NCBI GenBank assembly: GCA_951799405.1
Contig: OX637362.1
Coordinates: forward strand, 11,580,493 to 11,644,492
Reading direction: 5' to 3'
Origin: Agapetus fuscipes
Lineage: Eukaryota > Arthropoda > Insecta > Trichoptera > Glossosomatidae
DNA: 64,000 nucleotides
Shown piece after piece: positions 1 through 11,289 of the stretch. Position numbers and translations under genes: made by a program. Each line of letters begins with the position of its first letter. Within the stretch, counting starts at the first letter, position 1. Under the pieces are notes generated by a model. That model ran no database searches. It saw only the letters and a list, made by a program, of their open reading frames with translations, and was not told where the DNA came from.

Positions 1-110
1 CCTGATTGTCTCCTTTCATTCATCAAAAAGGGAAGAGCAAGCATGAAGAGGGTGATGAATATCTACGGAGGCACTGGCCACTCCTAGCGGGATGGTGTCT
101 GAATACAAGT
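1..110 (+). mobile_element. Family F LINE 3' end fragment
   Basis: C-terminal KRVMN and the GGCACTGGCCACTCCTAGCG end that recurs at 7655, 22040 and 54010 (-). Confidence 0.65.
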
Positions 111-199
111 ATAAGTACAAATGCAATGTATTTGCCAGGTAAATAGAACAAAGCAGTAGCTCTATCCATCTCAAGTGAAAATAGGGCAAATGTTACAGA

Positions 200-870
200 T
201 ACAACACACATTATGAAAAGATGATATCCATTTCAGGTGACACAGTTTTTTTTAGAGACGGGAAATAAAATGTTAAAGATAAACGATAATCCCCGCTAGA
301 CAGATAAGATGAAAGATAGGTGTAGAATGCGGCAACACTGTGAGGATTATATCGCTCAATATTTTCCTATACAAAATTAAATACAATACATTGTTTTTTA
401 TCAATGCCAGTTATTGTTTGTGATTAATAAATTGAGAATAAAACAACATGCTATTGAAAATTAAAAAAAAAAAACAAATCCTACAGGTCATACGGAAAGT
501 TTCTGGAAACTAAACACAAAAAATCATACTTGAAATTTTATCTTTATCTTCTTCTCATTGTAGATCTTACATCTATATATTCAGAACTTCCCTCTTATGA
601 TGCACAAGACCAGCTGCTGAGAGACGCTGGCCGTCTGGTATTTTTGCAAAAAAATTCCTATCCTATTTTCACTAATGCAGTCTACGTGGTTTCTCTCTAG
701 AACTGTCTCCACTTCTCACTCCATCTGACAATGTTCTCAGTGTTGCACATGCTTCTGATTTCCTTTATCCATTTTTAAAAATATGTTTAAAAAAACATGC
801 CGAACGGCCGTAATTCTAATTTAAAAACATTCCAGTTATTTCCAGTATGGCCCACAAAGTATATACATAT
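200..870. other. No gene recognised
   Basis: AT-rich DNA. A short tract at 540-790 has mixed composition but no convincing exon. Confidence 0.3.
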
Positions 871-879
871 AACTTTTCA

Positions 880-1000
880 ATTTATTTATTTTATTTATTT
901 ATTTATTTATAAATTCACGACACTTAGTGCCTTTTACAATACATACTAAAAATAGTGTTATAAATACAAGAATTTGTTTATTTAGAGGCTGATTTATTTT
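880..1000 (-). mobile_element. LINE 3' tail remnant (AAATA)n
   Basis: TTTATTTATTTATTTATAAA followed by GTGCCTTTTACAATAC, like the 3' end at 54517-54600. Confidence 0.45.
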
Positions 1001-1099
1001 ATAAATTCTACATGATCGTGTGTGTCATATCTCAAGGGCTCTCTCCGATCAAGTATAAGACTTTTATGTAGACTTGAAAATATAAGAACACAATATTGT

Positions 1100-1440
1100 T
1101 ACATTTTGTTGGGTTCTCTTTTTAATTAAAATACAAGAATTTATTTTTACAGAATTTATTTTGCACAATTTAGTTCACAATTTTTCAAAGGTAAATTTGC
1201 TCTATGCGACTGACTCTCCGCACCATTTCAGTCCCTTAAGTAAATTGGGTACCAATTCAATCTTGCATTCTCTAGATTATTCTACCACCAGAAACGTTAT
1301 GCACTAGCACAATCACAGAGTACTTCCAGATGGTTCTACCTTACTCAAAGTGCTCACTCACTGTGATTTCATAGTTTGTCACACTACGAGTATGTATACG
1401 TGTACAGGCGCACATACGTATTTCAAGTTCATGACAACAT
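1100..1440 (+). repeat. Repeat family G2, copy 1
   Basis: GGGTTCTCTTTTTAATTAAA, TTCTACCACCAGAA, CTTCCAGATGGTT, and CACATACGTATTTCAAGTTC, parallel to 52240-52815. Confidence 0.65.
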
Positions 1441-1478
1441 ATTGTATTTGAAGGATGAATGGAGGTATGGTTTCTTAC

Positions 1479-1591
1479 GCTGGTTTGTGCCAACAGTTGC
1501 GTAAAGTTCTGACGCAGTGTCGCCGCTATCCTGGCGAGGAACCGGAGGGGGAATCTCAGGCAAGCTGCGCTGACTGTTTTGGGCGGAGGCT
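1479..1591 (-). CDS. Candidate second coding exon: Pro-rich tail with YATV motif
   Basis: 113 nt between a good acceptor (TTATCTTACAG) and donor (GTAAGA). The chosen frame gives a low-complexity-free tail with PEIPPPVPR and ELYATV. Another minus frame is also open but reads as basic or hydrophobic sequence. No downstream exon is seen before the window edge. Confidence 0.45.
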
Positions 1592-4500
1592 CTGTAAGAT
1601 AATATAATAATAATAAATATATCAATGGCGTAGACAAAATTATGCTGAAAAAATGACGCATAAATGTGATTTCAAGCAAACAAGTTGATAGAGAAACGAT
1701 AACTCATTTCAACTAAGCAAAGTCTGCTATTCAAACCAGTTTGCTTGATAATTGTGAGGTTAAGTGGTGTACCCTCATAGATTGGCCTATGCATAAAATG
1801 TCAGAAATGACTTCTCGTTCCGGTGTTTATTTCAAAACCCAAAATAAAATACCGGCAAGGTTTACTCAACCTTCAGAAAAAATGAGTACCGGCCCCCTCA
1901 TGAGCTGGGAAACCCCCACTTTAACTGAAGTGGTTGGCGTAAGGCCGGCCCCCTTTACCTGTAAAAATAAACAGGTTCCACTTGCCACATGCGAAACCTT
2001 TCGGAGATAACTCGGCAAGAAGCTACACTTTATGTGTAACTTAGTTGCGTTTTTATCATTTTAGAGGCATAGGGAAAATGATTTAATCTGTAATGTATTT
2101 GCCTCGTGCCTGGGCACGAGTTTGCATCCAATAAATAAATAATTGCAAACTATAATTAGTTACCCACATGCACATAAATTAAGACATATAAACATTGTGG
2201 ATGATTAATAATAATTGAATACATAAACTACTAATTGCAAGCTAACATACCATGCATAACAATAATATTAGGATGATTTATTTGGTGAGCGCTGTTTTTG
2301 TGTGAATCACACGTCAAGAGCCCTCTGCGAGCTTGGTCATCGCTGTAGAATGCGCCAACTCTCAAGCAAGACACAGTCGCTGTAAGGCTGGATGGACCTT
2401 TAGTGAACGTTCCTTGGTACTTAAAGGTATATGAATTTTTCACCCAGCGAAGAGCATATTTGAAAATATAAATGATATATATTTTTCTGTGCTCCGCCGA
2501 GATTGCAACCGACAACCTTCCATTTACAAGTTAGAAGTGTTAAACGTTAGACTACGGACCGATCCAAGTCCATTTAAATCCATAATTTAAAAGTAACATA
2601 AACCAAAAGCACATGTGAAAACGCGACTAAGTTACACATAAAGTGTAACTTCTTGCCCCGTTCTTCCCGAAGGACTCACATGTGACGGGTGGAACCTATA
2701 TATTTTACAGGTAAGGGGGCTAGCCTTACGCCAACCACTTCACTTGAAGAGGGGGTTTTCCAGCTCCTGAGGGGGCTGGTACTCATTTCTTGTGAAGGCT
2801 GAGTAAACCTTGCCGGTATTTTATTTTGGATTTCAAATAAACCTGAAACGGGAAATCATTTCTGAAACCCTCGATGGGGGTTTGGAACCCGAGCTCTCGG
2901 CATAGAATGCAAAAACGCTACCAACTGAGCTATCGACCGGATGCGACAGGTAACAAATTAAAAGAAACATAGACAATAAAAAATAAATATTACAGCAGAA
3001 ATTTCTTGACTTATAGGTTGGTATGAGGCGGACCACCCATACTGTAAAAATGGTGCACTTTGCTGATGCTCCCCTAGTTTCAGGGAAGTTTGGCTAAAGT
3101 CCCAGGGTTTATATTCATTTGAGATTTGGATTTTAATTTCAAAGTACATCTGCAGCATTTGTAAGCGTAAACTTACACGTGTTTGCTTGTGGGCATGCAT
3201 TCAGTATGAATCGTAAATGTTAATATATCCTTGCAACTTTGATTACAGGTAGTTTGAAAGAACTTAAATCAAGAAAAGGAACAAAGCATTTTGGTATGCA
3301 GAAAATTCAATTATTCTATTTTTATCCCGTACAGTACTTCACATCCGATTCATACTTGGAATTACTTGTTCCGACAAAAATAGAATGTCTGGAATATCTG
3401 TGCACAAGACAAGAATAAATTATCATCAGTTGGAACAGTGTGGAAATAAACAGAATGTCTGATTGAATACATGTTGGACGATATTTTCTTTTCTGGAATT
3501 TAAAATGTTTTATTTTTTCAAGTGAAAAATTAAAATAGCCGTGATCAAGTCATTCCCTTGCGCTGGGTTGCATACCAACTTCAAGTCTGCATTTTCAATT
3601 GAATGGCTTAAAAAATAATGCAAGATGAAAGAGTAAGGAGAAAATGGATTAAAAAGATATAAGATGAAAAAGTGAAGAATTAGTTGATAAAGAAAGAATA
3701 TAAGATGAAAAAGTGAAATGAATATTAATGAAAGAGTGAGTAAATAAGTAATGGATTATGAAACAATATAAAATGAAACAGTGAGGCACAAATTGATTAT
3801 GAAAGAATACAAAATGGAAGAGTGAGGCATTCATGGATTAGGAAAGAATATAAAATGAAAGGGTGAGGCATAAATGAATTAAGACACAATACAAAATGGA
3901 AGAGTGAGGCATTCATGGATTAGGAAAGAATATAAAATGAAAGGGTGAGGCATAAATGAATTAAGACAGAATACAAAATGGAAGAGTGAGGCATTCATGG
4001 ATTAAGAAAGAATATGAAATGATAGGGTGAGGCATAAATGGATTATGAAAGAATACAAAATGGAAGAGTGAGATATTAATGAGTTAATAAAAACATAAGA
4101 CGAATAACAGACAAAGACAGTTGGTAAAGTTTAGAAGTTTACAGTGAAATTGGGCATTCGTGTAAAGGAGTAATGTCGTCCTGTCTGTATACACTGGGGC
4201 ACACAAACACTTTCACTAACTCTGTCTGTACGGGGCTTTCTAGTTAGCTGTCTTATGATTTGTTCCCCGAGTAATAAAAATTACGTAAATTTCCCTCAAT
4301 TGGGTACTTAAATAGAAAAATGTATAGAAGACAGAACAATAGCACCCTTAGTGAGTTATTTGGTTACAATACATTTTTTTTTCTATTTAAGCTGGGGATA
4401 CACATAGCTTGCACACGTAGCTTGCACGCTAGCATACCAGCTCCTTGCATGTGCCAGCTACTGTCATGTGTATACTCTAACTGGCATGCCTGCTAGTAGC

Positions 4501-7500
4501 AAACAACGGCATACAAGTAGCTAGCACAACATTTGATTTACTTGTATGCCCGTATGCGGGGGGGACGCGGGGGGTTGCCAAACTGGCAACTGGCTTTTGT
4601 TTATTTCACTTTAATTGTTATCCATTTTTGGCATGCAAGAATAGGTACGAGTGAATCTTACGAACTATCCTGTGTATACGCGATGGAAATACTGGCATGC
4701 CAGTATCATGCAAGTTGTGCCCTTGCATGCCAGCTACTTTCCCTATTTACGGGCAAGTGTATCCCTGGTTTTACGCAATTGAGGAGAATTTACGCAATAT
4801 TGTATTCTTGGAGTGTGGATCGATGGGACAGAGTTGTATGTTTAGTTTTCTAGTGATGTTATGGCCAACCGGGAGAAAGCAGAAGAGTGGGCGGAAGGCC
4901 CAGACTGAGATGAAGCGGGGAAGGATGCGGCGCAGCTTTTACAAGTTGCAAACTGGACAGCGGCATCGGAGGACAGGCGGAGTTGGAGACAGAGGTTTGA
5001 AGGAGTCCACGGCTCGAATTGGGCTGTAGCGGCACTGAACAAGAAAGAAGAAGGTGATGCAGTTGTGGTCGGTACCTCTTGGCTGACAGGGGCGAGGCGG
5101 GATTAACTACGGGGGCCTCCTCCTCGGAACGCAGTTTGACAACCCCGGCAGTCCCCACCAGCTCACTTCTACGGCAGAACAAAACAACACATAGTACAGA
5201 CAACTAACACATCTAGACAACACACATTCATATTTACACTTTCAAGAACTAGAACTTGGAAAAATTATACAGAAGACATTTCCACTGCTCCAAGGAAGAC
5301 AGCACTAAGTCAAAAGATAGTTTTGCAGGAAAGCCAATCGAATGTTATTTATTCCATGGAGAACAATGCCTAAACTATTTTTTTATTACATTAATTTATT
5401 AACAAATTTAAAAGAGATAGAGACACGGCTGTCATCTTGGAATGAAGATAATGATTTGTTACCTTCAGAAATGGAAATAAGTCAAAAACCTACATTTCGG
5501 AGTTACTTCCTTCTTCCTTGGAGCAGTCGATTTTCTCAATTCAATTCCTTGACTAACCGTTCCTTGACTTATGCGTTGGTATGTAGCTGACCACCCATAC
5601 TGCAGAAAATGGTTCAGTTTGCCAATGTCACCCCTGTTTCAGGGAAGGTCGGCAAGAGTTGCAGGGTGCATGTTAATTTGAGATTTGGGTTTTTTATGTT
5701 GTAGGTTCACATGCGGCATGTGCAAGCACAAACTTAAACGTGTTTGCTTGTGAAAATGCATATAATGTGAATCCCGAATGTTACATATCTTTGCAACTTA
5801 GATTAGATTAAATCGGTTGGTATGAGACTGACCCCTCATGCTGTACAAAACTTGGTTCACTCTTTCCAATGCCACCCCGGTTTCAGGAAAGGCGGCATGA
5901 GTTGCAAAGTTTATGTTCATGTGAGGTTTGATTTATTTTTTATATACGTGTCTGCTTGCGGGAGCCTTACTTAAATGCCAACATATCTGTGCAACTTAGA
6001 GTATAGATTATAAATAGAATATTGATTTAACAGGATGATTGAAGTCAGCACATTTGACATTTCCAAAAAAGTGATGTCACACAGCCGAGTAACTAGGGTA
6101 ACGGTTTAGTATTTTTTTTTTGATTGATTGCTAAGGTTGACTGGTCTATATTTAAGTAGATAAAATGCTTTAGGTGTATAAAACTTACCCAATTTCAAGT
6201 TCTTAAAAGTGTAAATTTATCTAAACACATGAATAAAATGAAAAGACAAACAAAATGAAAAGATAGCAACATAAAAATATGCTTATATGAGCAATTTCAT
6301 AATGTTTAATAGATATAAAAATTACAGCTACACACCTAGTATATATATTTTTGTACAAATTTTGATTGCTTGATTATTAAGGAGGGTTTATGTACTTAGT
6401 TAAAAAAATAATAACAATATTAGGATGATTTGATATAGTTTTTCTCGGGTTAGACCATGTTCTACTAGCAGTTATATTTTCTGCCGACGTTTCATTCCCT
6501 CGAGCGGGGAACATTATCAAGGCTTGTAGCGACGGGGGCAGAAAACGTCGTCAACAGAAAATATTACTGCAAGTAGAACATGGTCTAACCCGAGAAAAAC
6601 TATATCATTGAACACCGACCATGAAAGTGAAAGCTTAAAATTTTATTTAAGACGATTTATTTGGTGAGTGCTGTTTTTTGTGTGTATTTCACCTCAAGAG
6701 CTCTCTGCGAGCTTGGTCATCGCTGTATAAAGCGCCAATTCTCAAGCAAAACCCAGTTGCTGTAAGGCTGGATGGACCTTTAGTGACCGGTCTTTGGTAA
6801 AGGTAGGTATATGAATTTTTCATCCAGCGAATAGCACATATGAAAATATAAATGGTATATTTTTTCATGCTCCGCCAGGATTCCTTCCAATTACGAGTCA
6901 GAGGTGTTAACCACTAGACTACGGACCTTAGTTATTTAAATTATTGAATAATGCATGATGTTGGTATGAGGCTGACCACCCATACTATAAAAAATGGTTC
7001 ACTTTGCCTCTATCACCTCTGTTTCAGGGAAGATCGGCAAAAGTTGCAGGGTTATGTTCATTTGAGATTTAAACTTTAATTTGTAAGCTTTATAAGAATT
7101 CCTTGACTTATAGGTTGGTATGAATTCCTTGACTTATAGGTTGGTATGAGGCTGACCACCCATACTGTAAAAAATGGTTCACTTTGCCAATGTCACCCCT
7201 GTTTCAGGGAAGGTCGGCAAAAGTTGTGGGGCTTATGTTCATTTGAGGTTTGAATTTTATTTGTAAGTACACAATCGGCATTTGTAAGCGCGAACTACAC
7301 GTGTTTGTTTGTGGGCATACATCTGAGAGCTTTGAATGAATATATCCTTGCAACTTAGATTATAGATTATAGATAAGGAGTTCATCAGAGAAATACCAAA
7401 ACAGAAATTAATTTGAATCTATGGCCTCCCACATGCAAACTGAATGCTATAATCATTGAGCCACGTCCATTTTGATGTTTACTGAATTGGTCATAAAAAA

Positions 7501-10122
7501 CTGACACATCGACACCTAAAAGGAAAAACTGAATAAGTGACAGAATGGGATATACAAAGTGAGCGTAAAAGAAGAAAATGCATGAAAAAGGTGATGGATA
7601 TGAAGGAATTGAAAGAGGTATGTCAGGATAGGAAAAAATGGTGGCAACTCTGCAGAGGCTCTGGCCACCCCTAGCGGAATGGCGACAGAGTTACAGTTAC
7701 AGACAAATTAAGCTAACACGGTTTTCTCAGATAAATACACTTTTTTCCTAGACGCAAAATATAACCGTGAAAAAAATCTGTAGTTTAGAAGTTTTTCATG
7801 ATCACTGCCTTATAGTTGGTGCACTTACTATGAGAAGTTACACACAATACAATGTTTTATCCACAATTTCTCAAATCGGTAAATCAATACTTACTTAAGT
7901 ACCTAATCAGTTTTACCTTTACCGTGGCACAACTATTAAATGTAAAGAAATTATCATACGCTAACGGCAGGTTGCAGATTGTGTTTTGTAGCAAAATATA
8001 AATGAGAAAAATTATTTGATTTATAGGTTGGTATGAGGCTGACCACCCATACAGTAGAATTGGAGACGTTTACCAATTTTTCCTTTAATTGTATGCGGTA
8101 TGCGGCTGACCACCCATACTGTAAAAAATGGTTCACTTCGCCAATGTCACCCCTGCTTCAGGGAAGGTCGGCAAGAGTTGCAGGGCTTATGTTCATTTGA
8201 GATTGGGTTTTTTATATTGTAGGTCCACATGCGGCATGTGTAAGTGCGAAATTATGCATGTCTGCTTCTGGGAATGCATTTAATATGAATCTCAAATGAT
8301 ACATATCTTTGCAGCTTAGATTTAGATTTAGATTAGATTGTACATTGAAGCTTTCACGGCCGGTTTTTGTTGACATAGATTCTTTCCGGAGAGTTTCGCC
8401 CATTGCTCCCATATTGCCCATCAGAGCAATGGGCGAAACTGTCCCGAAAGAATCAACCAGATCACGGCTACATAGTCCGAAAAAAATGAATGTTTCAGGG
8501 GAGGGCAGCTTAAGTTGCAGGGGTTATGTTCATTTGAGGATTTTATTTTGTGGAGTATGTGTGAGCGCAAACTTAAGCCTGTAGACTTGTGGGCATGCAT
8601 TTGATATCAATCTCGAATGTCTAAAATGTTAATATTTTTAAGAAACTTTGATTATAGATGTGTGTGTAAATTTAAAAGAAAACATGAACCTTGAATCAAC
8701 ATAACCTTTGAAATTCTACCCCTCCAGACAAGGAGTTATTGACAGAACTGACCCATTTTATCAGTATGGGTGGCCAGCCTCTTTTCAACAGTAAAAAAAT
8801 ATCAAGGCTCACCTAAGACTTCTATAAAGGCCATGATATAAGTAAAACAATAGTGATGTGGTGCATCAGTACAGAAGATGAAAGAAAACCAGATATCTGA
8901 AATCAGATATAAAGAAGATAATCCGACAATTGTGCGTGCCCACCCCTAGTAGTGGGCCCGCGAGAACGAGTGGGAGTATAAAAATGCGTACGCCGCGCTC
9001 CAGCCAGACAGACACACTGAGACCACGGAACGAGCAACATCTTACCGCGCTCCCGCCAAAATTGCAAGCCGTCTCGCGTTCCCGCCGATTTCCAAGCAGA
9101 GACGCAAAACTACTTTGCACCGTCGCCTGGACGTCTCCGCAGACCACTACATCATCACCAGAGAAACTTCGAGACCACCGAGCGGACATCTACATCTCCC
9201 GCCAAAATCTCAAGACATCTCTCGCGTTCCCGCCAATTTCCAAGCAGAGACGACATCTTACCTCGTGCCTTCGCCTGGACATCTCCAGCTTCATCATACC
9301 TTCACCTGGACATCTCCACCATCGCCACATCTTCACCTAGAAGATTCTCAAGACCTCGCCCGGAACAGACTTGAGGCAACCGTCTCCTACAGCACACTGC
9401 TCACATCACAACAAAAGGTCCTTCTTAGGGCCACTTTTAATTTTCCTCAAAAGTTTACAGTTTTTTCTCCTGCTCACAACAAAAGGTCCTTGTTAGGGCC
9501 AATCCGAACTTCCTCAAAAGTTTACATGGTTTCGTCCTAATTGCCACTTTCCATATTTCCTTTCCTTCCCCCACTTCAAGCATCAAGCATCCTGCTCGCC
9601 TCACAAGCAAGGCGGATTAAGGAGGACTTCCGCCTGGACGCAGCTTGAAGACCGGAAGATTGCAACCAAGACAACATTTTGAATTACCTTTGATTGAACA
9701 GTACTGACCGCATTAAAAATATACACTTTCAAAAACGGGCTTTCAATTCTCACCACACACACTCATACCTCCAAAGTGATAACTAGCTTTTTCACTGTTG
9801 TCTTGGCCTTACAATCCAGAAGGTAAAAGTAAATACGATGTATGCATGGTCAGCCTCACTTCAACTAATAAAAATATATAAAGGCTCACCTAGGACTTCT
9901 ATAAGGGCCATGACACAAGTAAAACAATAGTGACAGCTAGGTTTTCACTGTTGTTTTGGCTCTACAATCTAGAAGGTACCTACAAGTAAATACGATGTAG
10001 ATATGCAATATTTATACTGACTTGTGTGTGTCTTTGGGGCACCCACAGACACAAGCGGCGAGCACCACCACCAGCGTAACAACCACAGCTACAGCCAGCC
10101 CCGTCTCCAACACTCCCCACAT
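1479..10122 (-). CDS. Putative single-pass membrane adaptor-like protein, 5' part (runs off the left edge)
   Basis: I do not recognise this gene. Two exons on the minus strand are proposed: 10022-10122 and 1479-1591. The first encodes MWGVLETGLAVAVVV plus a further hydrophobic run, a single membrane span at about 8-27, followed at once by C24, C26 and C28. The second, joined as AA|A (Lys34), encodes a tail with SLPEIPPPVPRQDSGD (43-58) and SELYATV (61-67). It ends in phase 1 at C|GTAAGA. An in-frame TAA eight codons before the ATG supports the start. The layout (tiny ectodomain, membrane helix, juxtamembrane cysteines, proline and tyrosine motifs) resembles transmembrane adaptors such as LAT and PAG by architecture only. 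The 8.4-kb intron carries a solo LTR and several SINEs. The gene model is an inference without a homologue in hand. Confidence 0.45.
1797..2055 (+). mobile_element. SINE family B, head missing
   Basis: Starts at TGTCAGAAATGACTTCTCG. The body and the ACACTTTATGTGTAACTTAG end are present. Confidence 0.8.
2256..2565 (-). mobile_element. SINE family A
   Basis: Complete minus-strand copy with TAATATTATTGTTA tail at the low end and the tRNA head GGACCGATCC-side at 2565. The B box has decayed (GGTTGCAATCT). Confidence 0.8.
2622..2940 (-). mobile_element. SINE family B
   Basis: Minus-strand copy with head GCTATCGACCGG inverse at 2940 and end AAGTTACACATAAAGTGTAA at 2628. Confidence 0.82.
3008..3250 (+). 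mobile_element. Repeat family C
   Basis: From CTTGACTTATAGGTTGGTAT to CCTTGCAACTTTGATTA. Several landmark bases are changed. Confidence 0.7.
3618..4085 (+). repeat. Minisatellite, about 47-bp unit
   Basis: Tandem units of the type AAAGAATATAAAATGAAAGG, GTGAGGCATAAATGRATTA, alternating two sub-variants (about 94-bp higher order). About nine units. Open frames across it are products of the repeat. Confidence 0.85.
4386..4765. repeat. Element rich in GCATGC/TAGCTTGCA words with inverted GGGATACAC ends
   Basis: CTGGGGATACACATAGCTTG at 4391 and the inverse CAAGTGTATCCCTGG at 4753-4767. It is internally repetitive (GGCATGCCAG, TGCATGCCAGCTAC). It is possibly a MITE; the boundaries are approximate. 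Confidence 0.5.
4840..5110 (+). mobile_element. LINE 3' end fragment (reverse transcriptase C-terminus)
   Basis: DAAQLLQVANWTAASEDRRS, WRQRFEGVHGSNWAV and VALNKKEE frames resemble the last 60 residues of insect LINE ORF2. Broken. Confidence 0.55.
5282..5529. mobile_element. MITE family 1, copy a
   Basis: About 250 bp with terminal inverted repeats CGACTGCTCCAAGGAAGA (here one mismatch at the left end). It shares the interior (ATTCCATGGAGAACAATGCC, ATCTTGGAATGAAGATAATG) with 15442-15687 and 37451-37696. Confidence 0.8.
5565..6012 (+). mobile_element. Two repeat family C copies in tandem
   Basis: 5565-5812 ends in TTAGATTAGATTAAATC. A second, more diverged copy follows at 5816-6012 and ends TGCAACTTAGAGTATAGATT. 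Confidence 0.7.
6406..6927 (-). mobile_element. SINE family A interrupted by fold-back element P1
   Basis: Tail part 6406-6431, body and head 6651-6927. P1 (6432-6650) sits between them. Confidence 0.75.
6432..6650. mobile_element. Fold-back element P1 inside a SINE
   Basis: The palindrome at 6432-6606 has about 62-bp arms (GATATAGTTTTTCTCGGG to GCCGACGTTTC). It is followed by a 44-bp tail ending TTAAAATTTTATTTAA. It interrupts a minus-strand family A SINE, with GATGATTT (6424-6431) and GACGATTT (6651-6658) as the near-perfect 8-bp duplication. Confidence 0.75.
6958..7082 (+). mobile_element. Repeat family C, truncated
   Basis: GTTGGTATGAGGCTGACCAC to TTATGTTCATTTGAG. It is followed 25 bp later by the 7108 copy. 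Confidence 0.65.
7108..7375 (+). mobile_element. Repeat family C (SINE-like, LINE-mobilised), near-complete
   Basis: 5' end CCTTGACTTATAGGTTGGTA, then TGAGGCTGACCACCCATACT, CAATGTCACCCCTGTTTCAG, GCATTTGTAAGCGCGAACTA, ending TTGCAACTTAGATTATAG with a variable AGATT/ATAGATT tail. Copies have target duplications (see 20183-20429), implying LINE machinery. No clear pol III box is seen. Confidence 0.75.
7525..7705 (+). mobile_element. Family F LINE 3' end fragment
   Basis: Reads [31 protein letters not shown] and stop, then GCGGAATGGCGACAGAGTTA. This is the reverse transcriptase C-terminus of a widespread non-LTR family. Confidence 0.75.
8018..8655 (+). mobile_element. Repeat family C cluster split by fold-back P2
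   Basis: A short copy (8018-8068), a full copy (8094-8340) and a third (8465-8655, from GTTTCAGGGGAGGGCAGC). P2 lies between the second and third. Confidence 0.65.
8343..8465. repeat. Fold-back element P2
   Basis: Arms 8378-8407 and 8425-8454 (GATTCTTTCCGGAGAGTTTC and CGCCCATTGCT). It is preceded by GAAGCTTTCACGGCCGGT, which is shared with the tail of P1 and the start of the 57751 palindrome. Confidence 0.7.
8771..10005 (+). repeat. Tandem pair of about 155-bp units, first unit split by the solo LTR
   Basis: Part one (GGCTCACCTAAGACTTCTAT to CAATAGTGA) is at 8771-8856 and 9850-9931. Part two (TTCACTGTTGTCTTGGC to AAATACGATGTA) is at 9781-9848 and 9932-10005. Removing 8857-9774 plus one AGTGA gives a clean two-unit tandem. 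Confidence 0.75.
8857..9774 (+). mobile_element. Probable solo LTR of a retrotransposon, 918 bp
   Basis: GC-rich block starting TGTGGTGCATCAG and ending CTCCAA, flanked by AGTGA on both sides (8852-8856 and 9775-9779). It interrupts the first unit of a roughly 155-bp tandem pair (8771-10005), which proves insertion. A TATAAAA at 8977-8983 precedes an initiator-like region, as in an LTR U3/R boundary. It contains an internal repeat of ACAACAAAAGGTCCTTSTTA. Open frames through it look non-coding. No gag or pol is present. Confidence 0.65.
10022..10122 (-). CDS. Candidate first coding exon: membrane span plus CxCxC
   Basis: 101 nt, 33 codons plus AA. The donor is CAA|GTCAGT, which is not ideal but is the only one that keeps phase with the 1479-1591 exon. 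The GC and CpG content is higher than in the flanks, as expected of a 5' exon near a promoter. Confidence 0.45.
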
Positions 10123-10788
10123 TCCGCAAAACAAAATATTCACATCTTAGAAAGCAACAACTTTAGGTTACGCCCTTGAAGTGCGAGTGGGGCGCTCTCC
10201 TCATGTTTTGCCATCTAATTAACGATTCGCCACATGCAATAATGATTCCCACACAAAAACACACTTTAATCTGTCACGATCGGCTCAGGTCACGCCTCTT
10301 TACTAAACATTTGACATACTAAAACAGTATATAAAACAATACAACACCACTGAACTTTCACGTATTTTTACACAGCTTTCACAATTTAATACACCGCAAC
10401 ACATGCACCGATTTAACAAGCGACTAATCAAGAGTTGTTGTGTAATATTATTAATTGAACTACATCAAAATATTGCGGTGAAAATAAATATTTTTAAGCG
10501 TTTCGTTCTGACAACGTCTTCCCACAAAAAATGACGCATGACAAGTAATGCACATCTATCGGCAAAATCGTTAACTAGCGCAGTGTAGGGAAAAAATGTA
10601 TTCCCAACATTTATATTCTCCCCAAAAATATAAACCTACCAAAAATTTTAATATTCTTCTGTTCCTCCACACATACTAACTTCATAAGCTTCTAACATAT
10701 ACCTACATTATACAGTACCTACCCTTGAGGAACTGGTGCCACTAAATGTATGTACACATTTGTTTTAAGAAGCTTCAAACTTCTTAGT
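10123..10788. other. Upstream region of the candidate adaptor gene, no other gene seen
   Basis: Moderately CpG-containing sequence up to about 10300, then AT-rich DNA. It could hold the promoter of the minus-strand candidate gene. No coding exon or recognised repeat was found. Confidence 0.3.
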
Positions 10789-11079
10789 CCGGTCGATAGC
10801 TAAGTTGGTTAAGTGCTTGCATTCCATGCCGTGATCTCAGTTTCGAGTCCCACCAAAGGTGTCAGAAATAATTTCCCGTTTCGGTGTTGTTTACTGAGCC
10901 ATCACAAAAAATGAGTACCAGCCCTCTCAGGAGCTGGGAAACCCCCACTTCAACTGAAGTGGTTAGCGTAAGGCCGGCCCCCTTACCTGTAAAAATAAAT
11001 AAATTCTACTCGCCACATGCAACCTCTCCGGAGATAACGCAGCAAGAAGTTACTCTATATGTGTAGCTTAGTTGCGTTT
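10789..11079 (+). mobile_element. SINE family B
   Basis: Head CCGGTCGATAGCTAAGTTGG, B box decayed (GTTTCGAGTCCCACC), body complete. Confidence 0.8.
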
Positions 11080-11289
11080 TTGTGTTCAAACACATACAGC
11101 ACCCTTGAGCAACTGGTGCCACTAAACGTATGGACACAAAAATAAAACAACATTAAATTTTTACAATACTTCACATTTATTTTGTTCCTTTATAACTCTC
11201 GCAAGCATCTGGTATAATTTTACACTTATTATATTTCATAATAATTGTGGGATCGTTTTTTATGATTTGTGGTAGTCAGGGATCAGTGA

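Noticed and set aside
1455..1593. Plus-strand first exon starting MNGGMVSYAG and ending at GTAAGA
   Set aside because: It is the antisense of the minus-strand exon 1479-1591, which has a better acceptor, a natural-looking sequence and phase agreement with another exon.
8930..9540. Two overlapping plus-strand frames of 136 and 141 codons
   Set aside because: They lie inside the LTR-like block. Composition (Ser/Thr/Pro/His) follows the GC-rich repeats and no domain is recognisable.
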